Origin: Struthio camelus
Taxonomy: Eukaryota > Chordata > Aves > Struthioniformes > Struthionidae
Assembly (NCBI RefSeq): GCF_040807025.1
Contig: NC_090982.1
Location: forward strand, 76,549,931-76,613,930
DNA: 64,000 bases
Direction of reading: 5' to 3'
In this document: positions 44,083 to 57,000 of the stretch, piece by piece
Layout of the letters: every line of letters begins with the position of its first letter
How positions within the stretch are numbered: position 1 is the stretch's first letter
The notes under the pieces: generated by a model
The model's input: only the letters and a program-made list of their open reading frames with translations
What the model was told of the DNA's origin: nothing
Databases searched by the model: none
Program-made: the position numbers and the translations under genes

Positions 44083-45751
44083 GGCCAAAGCCGTTGGCTC
44101 CCTGCATAACGGTCCCTTGGGTTACGCGAGCTTCACTTAGGCCCCTTTGATACGCATAGCGTTTGTGTTGTTCAGACTTCTTCGCTCCAAGTGAAATAGC
44201 CTAAAACCAGGCTAGACCTTCCATTAAATCCAACAGATTCACAATACAGCAAAGGCTTCTTCATCTGCCAGCCTAGGAAAGAAACAGGAGTATAAACAGC
44301 TCTTGTGCTGACTCACTTCCATGTGCGAATTCACCAGACTGGGGAACATAACAGGCTGCTAATTCTGGCCCTCAGCTGAATCCTTATCTCTGCAGGCATA
44401 TCTCCATCTCCTCCGCTCCCAGTGCTTGGCTCCCTGGACAGTAATTTTCTGTGTTCTGACTCTTTAACGTCACAGAAATGGGATTTATATGGGGGGGGGG
44501 GTGGTATTTAGCCGAACTGCGTTAGTATTTGACATTTCAGCTCTGAGAAGTTTTCAGTTACATTATTTGCAAGGGCTTTGTTTTTACTGCTGTAAATTGC
44601 AGTTCTTTAAGGACAGTGTAACAGTTTCATTTTCTAGGTCTGTCTCTTTGTCTCTGCCTTTCTATCAGGACTTCTAGTGATTTATTTGATTCGCTCGTCC
44701 TTTGGATTTCCTACGCTTTGTTACAATGCACCTGTGTCTCCATGACACGGAAAAATGTTCATTTGAAGTAACAGCTCTGGCTTGCGGTGCTTTGGATGTG
44801 ATACAAAAATAGAACTGTGTGGAAAACTTTTTTATTAGCTTTTTCAGAATCCTAGACCCCAGGTGCTTCAAGCTGAATAACACCACGTTTTACTCAAAAT
44901 ATGAAACCAGACATTGGGTGCTTAAAATGGCCACTGAGGCAAGACATGGGAGCACCTACGGGAGAACTTTTTCTTGCTTCACAAGACTTTGAGGACTCCA
45001 TGCTCCATAGGACTACAAAAATTCAGGTGTGCAGTATTTTTCCACTAGCCAGCTTGTATTTTCTTAGCCTTAGATCTCTTTTTTTTAAAATAAGTAAGTA
45101 CAAGCAATAGACAAGGATATATTACAGAGTGAAAGCCTACATTAAAAGGCATTCAGAACAGGCTCCTGTGGATGGTGCAATGGATATGTGACAGCAAAGA
45201 AATACTGACTGCAGCACAATTAGGGATACGTTTTTCTCAGAAAATTCTTCTGATGAAGAATTTTCAAGAGCAACAAATTGAATTTGGAGAGAAACTCCGG
45301 CAACTCTAGGGAAAAAGAAAGGTGCTGCACACATCGCGGCAAAGGCTGACAGGTTGAACAAAGAGGTCTTTCCTGAACATCAAATCTATGTTTGCAATAT
45401 TAGAAAGAGACCTCACGATCCGCAAAGATATTCTAACAATTGCACTTCATTATCCCTTGCCCTCGGTTAACAATATTATATTGCCTTTCTTTGGCACTTT
45501 ACTGAGATTCCTTAACACCTGAAAAGCAACTGCCATATGGATATTGGCTAGATAAAGAAGCATTGCTTTCCCTGTTTGATGTAGTAGAATACCAATATAT
45601 CAAGTTATGAAGAATTCAGGAACTTGGTGAATAGACCCAGCTTTGGAAACAGTACCCTGCTTTCAAAGCTGCTTGAATACGCAGAGAAATTATTACTCTT
45701 TATGAGTAAAAGGAATAAAATACCTCTTCCCCTTTTTTTCCACAGATGCAT

Positions 45752-45775
45752 GCACACGCACACGCACACGCACAC
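45752..45775. repeat. (GCACAC)4 minisatellite-like repeat
   Basis: Four tandem GCACAC hexamers are followed by ACA. Confidence 0.95.
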
Positions 45776-48700
45776 ACAAGCAATTCTAGGCAAAGTTTGA
45801 ACATAATTTTCAAATCAAAGAATACTTCAAGGCAGAGGCCAGACCGGATTCAAGCTAAATTTGTAAACTGAGCTCATCAGATGAGCAGTGCTATCTGACT
45901 GCAAAAGATCATAACGATTAACACATGTGACAAGTATTATACTGAAAAATGAGTAGGCTGTTTATGGACTTCTTTGTCTGCAGCAAGTGGTTTCTGCTCC
46001 AGAGAGGAGAGGACATCTTACTGGGGGGGTTGTACTTTCCCTGGCCGCACTTTAGTGTTGAAAAAGATTAGGGTGTTTCTCATCTAATTCAGTAACCATG
46101 AAATGAGGTTGATGCCCTTGGTTCTGAGAGATTGTGAATGTGGCCCTGTGTTGGGGAAAGCAGGAATGCTGCTGGTACCCCGAAACCGGACAGTGTTGGC
46201 AGCTAACTATTTATATGGCAGTATTTCTCAATCTTTTCACAGCCCTTGGTTAATGTAATACTGACAAGGCGCTGCTTTGCCTACCTCTGCTGTTTGTATA
46301 TTAAAGATGCGAACATTCCTCTGAAGATAGATTGCTTTGGAAACGAGAATCCTTTAAGCAGCACTTGATATCTATTGCACAGATTTTATAAGTCCTTGGT
46401 GCCAGTTCTCTGCAAGGAAAGGTTTCTTCAGTGCCTTTCTTACTATCCTGTTGAGACAGCCCACAGAGAATTCAACAATCATTGTGAATAAAATATGCTG
46501 TTTTCTCCAAAAGGTATGTGTAGATATGGATTTTTGAGCAAAAAAACCATGTTCAACCTTAAAAGATGCTTTAGAATAGTAAATGACTGTGCATGTGCCC
46601 ACGTACTTAACAGTGAAGTCTAATCAATCATACTCCATAAAGGAGCACTGCCGTAGGCAAAGGGGGGAAGGATGCGGGTTGATGACTTAATAATAGAAGT
46701 CCAAGAATTCCAAAAATTATTCCAGCAAAGAAAAATAAACACAGCATGAGAGCAGGTGTGATAAGCACCGCATAACATACAGAGCGGAATGACTAACTTG
46801 CTAAAGAAATCAGGAGAAAAGGTATTTTGGTGAGAAGCTCTAAGAAGATCATTAAAACCTGATTTCTTTAACCTTAGATTTTTTACATCTCCTTCTTGCA
46901 AGCTGTTTGGTCTCTGCGAATACTATACCTACAGTCAGGTTCATTTAATATGTAAATTTGACCTGTGATATCTTAGACCAAACACATGATGACCTTGGAA
47001 GGTATACAGAAGAGATACTTTAGAGAACCATATCTTGTGTATGTTGCAAATAATCTTAGAGGCTTTTATTCTCAGGAGCTTGGAAAATGAATGTTTCTGT
47101 GAAGATATATATAGTTGGATGTCTGAATCTGAGACACTTTGACTGTTACTATTGACTTATTTTGGTCTGTTAAGGGTAATACTTAGGCAGAGTATGTAAC
47201 TTAGACTTTTGCAGCAAATTAATAATCTAATGGGTAGTATCCACAAAGAATTTCCAGTAAAAATATCCAAGTGTATATTTTCTCACTTTAAGGTTTAGAC
47301 CTTGTTGATAGCAGCATTTTTGGACCTTCCCCCATATGTTTGGGGCAGATTCATGCCAATTTAAACTAAGAAGTTCCTAACGGTTAACCACTTTGGTGCT
47401 CTGTGAGAAATCCACTGAGTCTGGGGAACTTTGCCTCATAGGACGGCCTGCAGACAGGCTATGAAAATGCAGGGAGGAAGGCATAAATGGAGACAAATCT
47501 CTGCTGATAGATCCATAGCTATTAGCTTATTTTTCCCTTGCTGCAAAGAGGTAGTAGGACTTCACAAGGCAGTATAAAAAGGGGTTGGATCAGCATCACT
47601 ATTTCTTCTTGTTGTGCCCATTTGCAATGGGTGATCCAAATTAAAGCCGGGACACAATGGAGTGTCATTGTTAAAGGTGATATAAGGCTGTACAGAGCCA
47701 AAGTAGTGGTTGTAGCTCTGAACCTGTCATGATTTTTCATATTGCATGCACGGCTCCGTCCGACTTTCAAGAATTCTCTTATTCAGCCTTTTTAGACTCA
47801 TATTTACTGCAGCGTGCTGTGGAGGAGACGTGTGTAATGTGTTCTCCCTCTCGGGCTTTGTCTATGCAAGGCAAATAACTGTCATTGCTGCCGCGGTGGA
47901 AGCCGTACAGATATACGCTCTTTCAGAATAAGATACCGTTGTTCTGGAAAAATTACTCTGCTTTTGGAGTAATTATTTCCAAGTAAAATTGGAACAAAGT
48001 CTCCACCTGAGGACTAAGATAACTCTAGGTTATTACTGTAATCATGCTGGTTAATTTTTTCATGCAGACAAGGAAATCAAAAGGGTAGTTCATTTTAGTC
48101 TCCCTCTGAACAGAAATTATAATAGCACAGTCAGTGGTGGCTTGTCCTTGCGGTCTATTTTATCCCAGCTATTTAAGTACATCTGTCTGTATAAAGGGCA
48201 GAGATGAGGAGAGATAGGAGCAATATAAAGATGAAGGGTCCCAATTTTGTTTCATAAACATAAAGGAGAATACATGCCTTGCTAGTAGAGCTCCCAAATT
48301 ACTAGGAGCCATACTGTGTGTGTGTGTGTTTTTTTTAAGCCGTGGCCTGGATTTTGGAAGCTGCTGGGGAAAGTCACAATTTAGCTTATTCTATCCCAGT
48401 TACTTAGCGAGTATCCCCACTTTGTCCTGTCAGTGACAGCAGAGTTGCTCACTCCCCTGGACAGGAAGATGCTGTACTTTAATTTGTACTGTCTTCTCTC
48501 CCTACTGCCTTCATACCCAGGGCCAGACTTGTCACTAGACTATACCAAAGTGTCATCAAATCATCTACAGAGAAACTTTGGAGTACCATGAACCTCAGCA
48601 TCCGGGGGTTTCAGGGTGAGCTGAGGGCACACGATAGCTCAGCAGATCTGCCTCAATCGCCGGACGTCGTTCAGATGTCTCCAGGGTGCAAGGGAAGACA

Positions 48701-51700
48701 GAGGCCGTCCGGGTGACGATTTGGTGGCACAGGTCGGGGGCAGAGACTCCTGCTTGCTCTTGGAAAATGTGACAAAACTACAGATTTCTCAAGCTGGCAG
48801 GGGGATAAAATGTTGTTGTTAGTATGACTAAAATCTGCTTTATGGCGACTTTACAAGTACTCCAGCTTTCCTAAAAGAGTTAAACAAACTACTCAAATTG
48901 GGTCCAGCTGATATATCCACGTGAGGCTAAATGACCTGAGCAGCGTTCAAATCCCTAAAGCTGAATATTATGTCCCCTGGCGCTTCATCTGATCTTTCTC
49001 CCTGCTTCCTGGTTTCTCCCGTTTTTCTTCCAGGGTCCTCTGGGTTTCAGGAGCCCGCTCTACTTCCAGCCTCCTTCCCTTATTGAAAGCAAAATAAAAT
49101 GAAATTGTGGGCACTATGTAGGAGGTGGAATGCGGAAAACACTAAGGAATATACTTAATCTCTACCCAGCCGGTCACTAGGAAAAACACAAAATGCTACT
49201 GATCCTATTGACAACTGACCAGGTTGCAAAAGACAAGTACCACAGAACCTATAAATCAATGTTGGTAGATCCACGCTCATGAAACCATATTTGATTGGGA
49301 TTTTGATGTTCACGCCGTGTAATAGGTGCATAACCTTCAGGAAGAGCAGAAGGAAACGAGTGCTCCTCAGATGTGTAAGGGGAGAAGGTAAAATATTTCT
49401 GGCAGCCTCAAGAATTACTGATTCCAGTTGTAGATAAAGATGACCTTTCAACAGAGAGCGGAAGAATAAACCCAACACATACAGTGTACAGCATCTTTCC
49501 TACCTTTTGGTCTGGTATCAGAAGATACAAGCAATGACTGATTGTCATTGTGAAAGTGAATGCCAGCAGCTGCCTATGAAGCTACTTAGTAAAAGACATT
49601 GTTTACGAGCATCAGCTTTACTTCCATGGTATAATCCTGCCAGAAGCCAAACGCTTTCCAGCAGGAGCACCAAATCTGCAGCATCTCAGAGCATTATCCT
49701 ACAATTGAGGTAGAAAATGGGGGCAACGCACATGACTGACTTTGGAGAGATTTAAATGATATCGTTATTGTAAGAGGATAAAGAAGAGAAAGCAAAGTCC
49801 CTTTTCATTCTGTTTCTATATTGGTGTAACATCCCTGAAATGAATAGACTTGCTCTGATTTGAATAAGAAGGGTTCAGGCCTAATCTGTCCCCTTGTTTT
49901 AGAGATGTGCTCTATAAGCAGACTGGAATTGTGGACCTTTAAAAATGAAGATAACAGATAATCTGAAGTTGGTGCCTGGATTTTTTTGTAATTCTGATCT
50001 GTATGCTGCTGCTGTTGACGATCATCATATTTGCATGACTATTGGCTGTTATTTCCTGCCAGAACTGACCACAGGGGACAGCCTTGTTTTGAAATAAGGC
50101 CTCAGCATTCTGGGCAGCTATCCCAAGGTGCACCACTGCTTTCTGCTTTGGGAGCTCTGGGGATTTTTCCTGTCCTACCAGAAGATAATCACATTTTTGA
50201 ACTTGGGAGTCAAAGGGAATAATTCTCAGAGTTTCTCTTGCTTCACCCCACCATCCATCTTGCTTTCGTGAGCCAGCACCATTTTCAAAGAGCTCTCTGG
50301 GAGCATGGAGGAATCATTTGTAAGCTCTGCTGCTCTCACATGGGTAAATAATGAACAGAGTATTGTTCAAAGTCAAGGCCCTAGAAACAGGGTGGAAAAA
50401 TCACCTAAGGAGACTGAATCCATCTGACACTGCAATGCTTTTGGAGGAGCTGTGCCCATGAAGGTCAGTCAAGTGGTACTGACAGGTGGCACAGGACAGC
50501 GTTAGCGCCTCAGGATCATCAGTGGTGGCAGGACTTTGTGTACTCCAAAATCTGTTTTCAGTGAAATTTCATTGAATCCTGCACTGCGTTAACCCCAGCC
50601 CTGTGGTGAAGCATTCCTCACTGGATCGCTCTGCAGCATGGCAACGCGGGAGGAAAAACATGGAGGGAGACAGTTCTCCCATCTGGCCGCTGCTTGGACA
50701 ACTGCTGCCTGGCATGGGGTGGCAGGTTGCTATCTGTGGTGGTGCAGGCTGGGCACGCTGCCAGCAGGGAGCTGCTCTCTCTGCAGCCCGCCCAGCTGAG
50801 CAGGGTGCCCACAGTTATTACCTGCGTTGCGTGCCTGCGATTTCCTCCCTGAAACGAGGTCACTGGCAGGAATCATGCACCTATTTTTTTGCACCCCTCC
50901 CAGGCCTTGGAGCTCGGCAGCTTGGAAGGGTATTTTTTCCCGGTGTGGCTGACACCACTGGGAAGCTCCTTGTCCTTTCCAGAGGGTGGTTGATCTTGCA
51001 GGCTCTGCAATGCTATCTTGTTCGCGTGCAAGTACTTTGCATTGACAGAACAGTTCAACTAACAACGTCTTCAGATGCTGAAGAGGCCTAAGGCTCTGCC
51101 TAGAACCTCATGCTGAGCTTCTTGACATTGCAACAAGTGCCTCTAGACACCTCTCCATTTTAACCATCTTAACGGCTGGGCTTTATTTAGTTATCAGCAG
51201 AGACATTACAAGCAGGAATAATCGTCTTCAAAGGAGTGATAGGCAGAGCATTCGGACAAAACTGAAATGCGACTGCCTGGCATTGTCTTTAATAAAGCAA
51301 ATACTTTAGAGACACTGTGATAGTTCTCAGCTCGTTTTTTAGATTTAATTTTAGAACTGCAGTACTGGAAACCCACTCCCCAAGCCTTGTATTGGGGCAT
51401 GAGTCAGGAAGCGAATCTGGCTTGAAAGAAAACAGAGCTGCTGACCATTTCCTTTTGCAGTGGCCAGGAAAAGTGAACCTGAAAAAGCAACCATTTAAAA
51501 ATGTATTTTCATTTCAATAATCTGAAGTGTCTAGTAAAAAAAGGAACTTTATTAAAAAAAAGGTTTTTCACTTGTTTTTGATCCTTTATGAGTAATTCAC
51601 TGTTCATTTAAATCTTCTTTTGCATATAGCACTTCCTGCTGAGCGAGACCAGAAGATAAAAGAGGTACAAGGGACATATTTAAAGGACTTAAGAAAATCC

Positions 51701-51959
51701 CCAAATGCCCGAAAATATTAAAACCCGGCACAGAACAATGCCTGCTCCTGGGGGGCTGGAGCCAGGCTGTGAGTGACGCGCGACCCTTCCCGCAGGACAA
51801 CTGCGACCCGGTTCCCCCCCCCTCCACCCCTCCGAGCCGCCCCCTCGGACCCCCGCGGGGTGGGCATGGGTGTGTGTGGGGGGGGGGCAGGTCCTGGCTG
51901 GGCATCCCCGCCCGGGCGGGCTCCGCAGGGCGGCCTGGGCGTAAAGTTTCCCCGCTGCC

Positions 51960-52126
51960 CGCCCCGTAGGGCCGCCCCTCGCCGGAGCCCCGCGCCGCCG
52001 CCGTCGGGCCCCCCCCCCTCCTCTCCCGCCCCGCGCCGCTCCCCGGGCCGGGCCGGGCGGGCAGCGCGGCGGGCGGCGGCGGCGGCGGCGGCGGCAGGTG
52101 TCGGGCCGAGCCCCGGCCCCGCCGAG
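51960..52126 (+). other. Candidate non-coding first exon (3' end at splice donor)
   Basis: A near-perfect donor, GCCGAG|GTGAGT, ends a GC-rich segment at 52126. No initiation codon with a convincing frame precedes it, so the exon would be 5' UTR only. The 5' end is a guess, since the start site cannot be located from sequence. A pyrimidine-rich acceptor at 52871-52875 (TTGCCTCTCTTTCAG) could begin a second exon, but no coding exon was recognised in the remaining 11 kb. A long first intron leaving the window is the simplest reading. Confidence 0.5.
52072..52095 (+). repeat. (GGC)8 trinucleotide repeat
   Basis: Eight pure GGC units lie about 30 bases before the candidate splice donor, within the presumed 5' UTR. 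An interrupted GGC-rich stretch follows at 52141-52168. Such tracts are polymorphic and can affect transcription or translation. Confidence 0.95.
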
Positions 52127-54041
52127 GTGAGTGCGGAGCGCGGCGGCGGGCGGCGGCGGGCGGCGGAGCGCTGCTTCCCCCCCGGGGTTCCCTGCCGCGC
52201 CGACGGGGTTTGCGCCGCCGGCGGAGCCGCTGCCCCGCTTCCGTCCGCCGGTGCCTGCGGCGGGCGGCGGGGACCTCCGGGGTCGCGGCCGGACCGGGGA
52301 GCGGCGGCGGCGGTCCCGTTGCCGGGGGTCGGTCGGGGGGGCTCCGTCTCCCCGGCACGGCGGGGCGCATCCCCCGGGAGTCGGCGGGACCCCATGGCCG
52401 GGCACCGGCGGGGTTCGTGCCCCGACCCACGCTCTGCCGAGCCGGGTGTAGGCACACGGAGGGCAGTGGGCACCATCCCCTGCCGTGAGGCTTCGTGGCA
52501 TCGCCCCTGCGCTGTGCGTTAGCTCGCGTCGTCGCTGCCCGTGTTACTGCCCTGCTGTGGGGCAGGAGCCAGGGAGGCGAGCAAGAGGGGTGGCTTTCAC
52601 CTAACCCCCATCCACCCCCCTTCCCTGTACGCAGCAGTCTAATAAAATCAGACAGCATGAAGCATCTGGCCGTTTTTGTTTTTTTTTTTTTTTGGGGGGG
52701 GGGGGAATCATCGGAAAGTAGTTCCCTGTGTCATTAAATACTGTTGTCCGCACACAGCAGGCTGTGATATATGCGGTGTTGTAAGCCCAGGAGCAATTGT
52801 GGGTGAGATATGTACGAGGAAAACATCAAGCGCTGACCTCAAATGCTGAAGTGAAACGTGTTGCCTCTCTTTCAGGTGGCCTGGGGTACTCTTATCAAAC
52901 CTGTCTCAGTCTGTGACTCTCTGACCATTATGCTTTGGGACAGAAAGCCCTGATTGCCCCCTTTGCAGGTGCCATAAAGCTATAAATGGGCTTAATATAG
53001 CCCATTCTGTTAACCTCAGTTCTTTCCCTCAGTAGCCTTTTAATGAACTGCAGCATTCATGAATTTCCCTCAGTGGGTTGTCAGAGCTTCTCCCCTTGTG
53101 TCTGGGGAGCGATCGGAGGGGCCGCGCGGAAGGAGAGCGCTCAGTGGGGCCCGACCCCAAGCTGCCTTCGCTCCCCTCTCCTCCGCGAGCTGCGGGAGGT
53201 GGCGGGGGATTGAAGCGAGGGGTGGTGGGCTCTGGCGAAGGCGGCTGCAGGCGGCTCAAGCGTGTGCCCTGTTGTGGCATCGGCTGCCCGTGCATTAGCC
53301 GAGATGCTGTGCTGCAGCCTGGAGCGGTTGGGGCTTGGACGCGCACTTTGTTCCTGTGAGCAGACTCTTCTTGTGGGAGCGCTTAGGCACTTTGGTCTGA
53401 AAGTCTCTGTTTTAAGGCAAACTCAGATGCATGCCCTCTGAAACCCTCATTTTTGTGTCCTGGATGCACCTACTTGCAAATATTGTGCTAATCCCTCTAG
53501 ATTATGAACTTTGTCGTTTTAGAGTGACTTCTCCCTGTCTTGCACGATCCTTGCACTGGAGAAATTATCTTCTGAGTAGCTAAAGCCCATAGCGCAAGGA
53601 AGAATTACCTGCAGTGCTACTAAGGCAATAATTCTATGAAAAGCAAGATGCCAGAAAGCAAATAGAGTGTAAAAAGTGGGTCTTTGAAGGCTTTGTCTCC
53701 GTGAAAATGTTCAGTGCTTAGCCTAGAGGATAGCTATTTTCTTTCACTTTTATAGAAGTCAGGAATATTTTGCAGAAGTGGGATACAAATTTTGGGGGGT
53801 TAAAAGAAGAACTAAAAGTCTTTCAATTTTCACGACACGGGGCTTTCTTGCGTTCCCTTTACAATGTTGTCAGGTGAATACTGTGCTAAAAACCTTGACA
53901 CCTGAGTAGATATTCACACTGACTTCTACACTAATGAGCTTGTGAAGGCAGTTGTTATCAACTCTTTGAATACAAATAGCAACTTTGGTGACCAGGCGGT
54001 ACTTTGCAGAGTTGTCTATCAGTATATTGTTGTCACTGTTT

Positions 54042-54061
54042 TCTCTCTCTCTCTCTCTCTC
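54042..54061. repeat. (TC)10 microsatellite
   Basis: This is an uninterrupted TC dinucleotide run. Confidence 0.97.
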
Positions 54062-57000
54062 CTATGGATTCTTTAAGCCGTTAATGGAAATGCCTCCATT
54101 TCCCCAAATAACAAAGGGACAGAGACTCCTAAGGGATTGCGGTGTGTGTTCCCGTGGGCTGTGTGGCTGGCCACAGCCTCAGAAGGTGGCTGCGGACAGG
54201 GGTGCACAGGGCAGAAGTCGGGACTGTGACTCTCTAAATTCAGATGAACTATAATGTGGCAGATCAGGGCAATCTCTGGCTTCTTCAAACAAAAGGGAAC
54301 ACTTTGTCCCAGGCACCTTGTCAGGGCTGCTCAAAGGCGAGGAGGACAAACGGAGTCCAGATGTCTTTGGAAAGGTTTACCTAGGTGGTTGGAGAGCCCT
54401 GACTTCTCACATGCAAGAGCCATCATCTTGCATAGCAGGTATCTACTGCTAGCAATGCCAGTGAAATCAGGTCCCTATGTCCTGAGGGCCAAATTTAAAA
54501 GGACTGGAGAGCTGCGCAGCTTTATAATATTGCAGTCAGTGTCTTGCTAGCGTTTCTGTAGCTTCATGGAATAAAGGAGTGGCTTTGGGCAGAAGTCAGG
54601 TCTGGTGCAAGAGCGTCTGGTCTGTGTTAGGAGGCAGGATGAGACTTTACTCCCTCCAAAGATGTAAGGAGTGTTGTGGCCACTTCAAGAGTGCGGCCTC
54701 CTCTCTGCTTAAAGGCATGTGCAGTCAGGCAATGGCCTTGCTCGGGCTTGGGGGCGTGCAGCAGATGCTCACCTTCTTGCAGAGGGAAGGAGTGGACCTA
54801 AAACGCCTTGGCTCAGCTGTGCACGTTTTGTGGAAGGCTTCTTTTTTTAAGTAACACTTTTCTCCACTTGCTCCCTTGAAAATCCAAGTAAAGCAACATC
54901 TGGGAACAAATAAGTTGGTTTTTTTGTTACTATTTTAATGACAGTTCCTGGGTAACTCAGCTGGGTTGGCCTAAGTCAAAAGCTGTGGATTTTGTCCATG
55001 CAAGTATAAGGAAAGGTCTTATAATGCAGGTACATTTCTAAATTGCTTCTGAATGTTATTACTAAAGTACATTTCTTTGCTATATTTCTACGCGTGTCTA
55101 CATAGTGGTGCATAGTGGTATTCTATCTCTAAGTGTTGCTACTGTCTTCAGTATAGGGCTTGTTCTTTTGCTTGGTTTCCTGCAGGTGTTGTTAGGTGTT
55201 CTGCGTAGCATTCTTCTCCAAAGTGGGGTCAAGCCATGTATAAACTCCATTAGACAAATGCAGAATTAAAAAAAAAAAAAGTTTTAGCTGGGCAACACGA
55301 AGTCAGGAAATGCAGCGGCTGAGGTTCCAACAGCAATATTAACTTGGCAGCAATACACATCCTGTAAGCTCTTTTATGGCATACATCTCATAAGATAAAC
55401 AGGAATAAGCTCATAGATTAATATATCCAGAGAGAGAGAGAGCAGAAAAGAAGAGTCTTCTGAATTTGACCCACTTGTCCATGTGATAGTTGGCTATTGT
55501 GTGTCATCTGGAAAAGCATGGTAGTCCCTTAGCCGTGCTGGGCAGTGTGTGCGCTGCTGACTCAGAAGTACCTGATTGCTGATGGAGCAAGAATAACAAC
55601 ATCACTGAATGAGTAACGCGGGTTTTGCTTGTGTTGAAACAATATCATTTTAATAAACTGCTTTTTGTTCCTTAAGGTCTGTGAGCTGTACTATGATCCT
55701 TAAGCATTCCCTGTTTCTTTATTCCTGACGGATGTGTCTGACCCTGCTGGGGTTATGACAGAGTGCAGTGGGCTCGCTTTGGTGAGGCTCAGCTTTCTCC
55801 TCGTATTACCCCTGCGTTACAGTAACAGCTCTTCTGGCTTGTTTTTACTACATCATGTACAAAAATCATTACGTGCATATAGTATTTTAATACAGATCTG
55901 CAGTAGACCAAGCAATAGTGCTCTTTCTATTATGTTGTCTTAATTAAAAATTGCGATACCAATGTATTTCACTAAGTTGATAAATTTAGCTTGAAGGTCA
56001 AATAGTCTAATCTGACCTTCCCCATGTCACAAGACATTATATCTCGTGCAGCTAGCACGGTACCGAGTCTGAAATTTGCATGCAATCTGTTGTCATCTAG
56101 GACAGAGTCTGTGGTCTTTCAGCAGCAGCTTCCAGCAATGAAAAGGCGGTTTGGGTGAATAAAATTAATTTGTGGTTACTCTCTGGAATAAAATAATTAT
56201 TCTTTTATAGTTAAAAAGGGCTCCTAATCTAGTATCAAAACACTGACATTGCTGTCTTGTTTTCTGACGTTATAAAGCTTTGCCAGGGAGATGGGCACAG
56301 CAAAATGGGGAGGCTCTGGAATGCCACAATCTAATATTTCTTCTGTTATAGCTGCCTAATTGGAACGGCTCCTCTTCGGTGCAGCCTCCCAGATTTGCTG
56401 CTGGAGGACTTTTGTAAGCTATGCCAGTTGTGCTTTAATGTCATTATAGCTTGATTTGGCCAGCATTTTATTAACTTTCCCTGCAGTGTTATACAGTTTG
56501 CAAAGGGGATTAGTACTCTGGGTGGGTTGCAGTATTTATTGTGCGCGTTTAATCTAAACTCCTCTTGAAATGGAATTGTATTAAGCTAATTTGACAAAAG
56601 TTTGAAATGACAGTAAGGCTACTTTTGATAATTGATTTTTTTTTTCCCCTCTAAGAGAGCGGTTGTGCTTATTAAAATTATCACGATCCACACAGTCAAA
56701 ATGGTTCAAATCAAACAGTGGGTCTGGATCCCACTGGGTTTTGACTTTGGATATTTTTGCTTAGTGGAAAGCGAAGGTGGGCACTGCTTTGAGGTCCCAT
56801 TACGGTCAATGGTCAGGTGTCCTCTTGAAAATGTAGCAATTCCTCTCATGATTGTGCTGCAGGAGTTTCCAGAAGGAGCAGAATTGAAAAATGGGGAAAG
56901 TGTAGAAAGCAGAGTCCCTAACTATATTAAAGACTTGTGAAACTTGTGCTATTTCACAAAAAAGCCCCCGCATAATTTTATAGTGGAGCCATCATCCCTG

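Larger units (their letters stand above)
39589..51764. other. Intergenic, no gene recognised
   Basis: This 12 kb stretch contains small GC-rich patches (about 41200-41260, 43500-44000, 48600-48740 and 50600-51050), AT-rich blocks, simple repeats and a pair of related 57-73 bp segments. The longest frame outside the CpG island is 162 codons (50603-51091, +) and has no recognisable domain. I looked on the - strand for PDZ-domain exons and saw none. Confidence 0.65.
51765..52515. promoter_or_regulatory. CpG island promoter
   Basis: This 750-bp block is very rich in G+C and CpG, in sharp contrast to the AT-rich flanks. GC-box sequences of the CCGCCCC and GGGCGG type occur (for example near 52027). 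All long frames across it, on both strands, are composition artefacts: stop codons are scarce in such sequence and none gives a recognisable protein. A CpG island of this strength marks a transcription start in nearly all vertebrate cases. The splice donor at 52127 favours + strand transcription. The gene it serves is not identified. Confidence 0.85.

Noticed and set aside
49155-49478. 107-codon - strand frame, considered as a retroviral or pseudogene remnant
   Set aside because: No motif or family resemblance, and no LTR, primer-binding site or flanking homology.
50603-51091. 162-codon + strand frame
   Set aside because: No recognisable domain, no splice context, and competing open frames on the opposite strand in a GC-rich patch.
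51773-52522. 249-codon open frame on the + strand across the CpG island
   Set aside because: This is the same composition artefact. It also reads straight through the strong splice donor at 52127.
51597-52658. 353-codon open frame on the - strand across the CpG island, with overlapping frames of 270 and 252 codons
   Set aside because: The block is extremely GC-rich, so stop codons are rare in every frame. The product is Pro/Arg/Gly-rich low-complexity sequence with no domain, and several frames on both strands are open at once.
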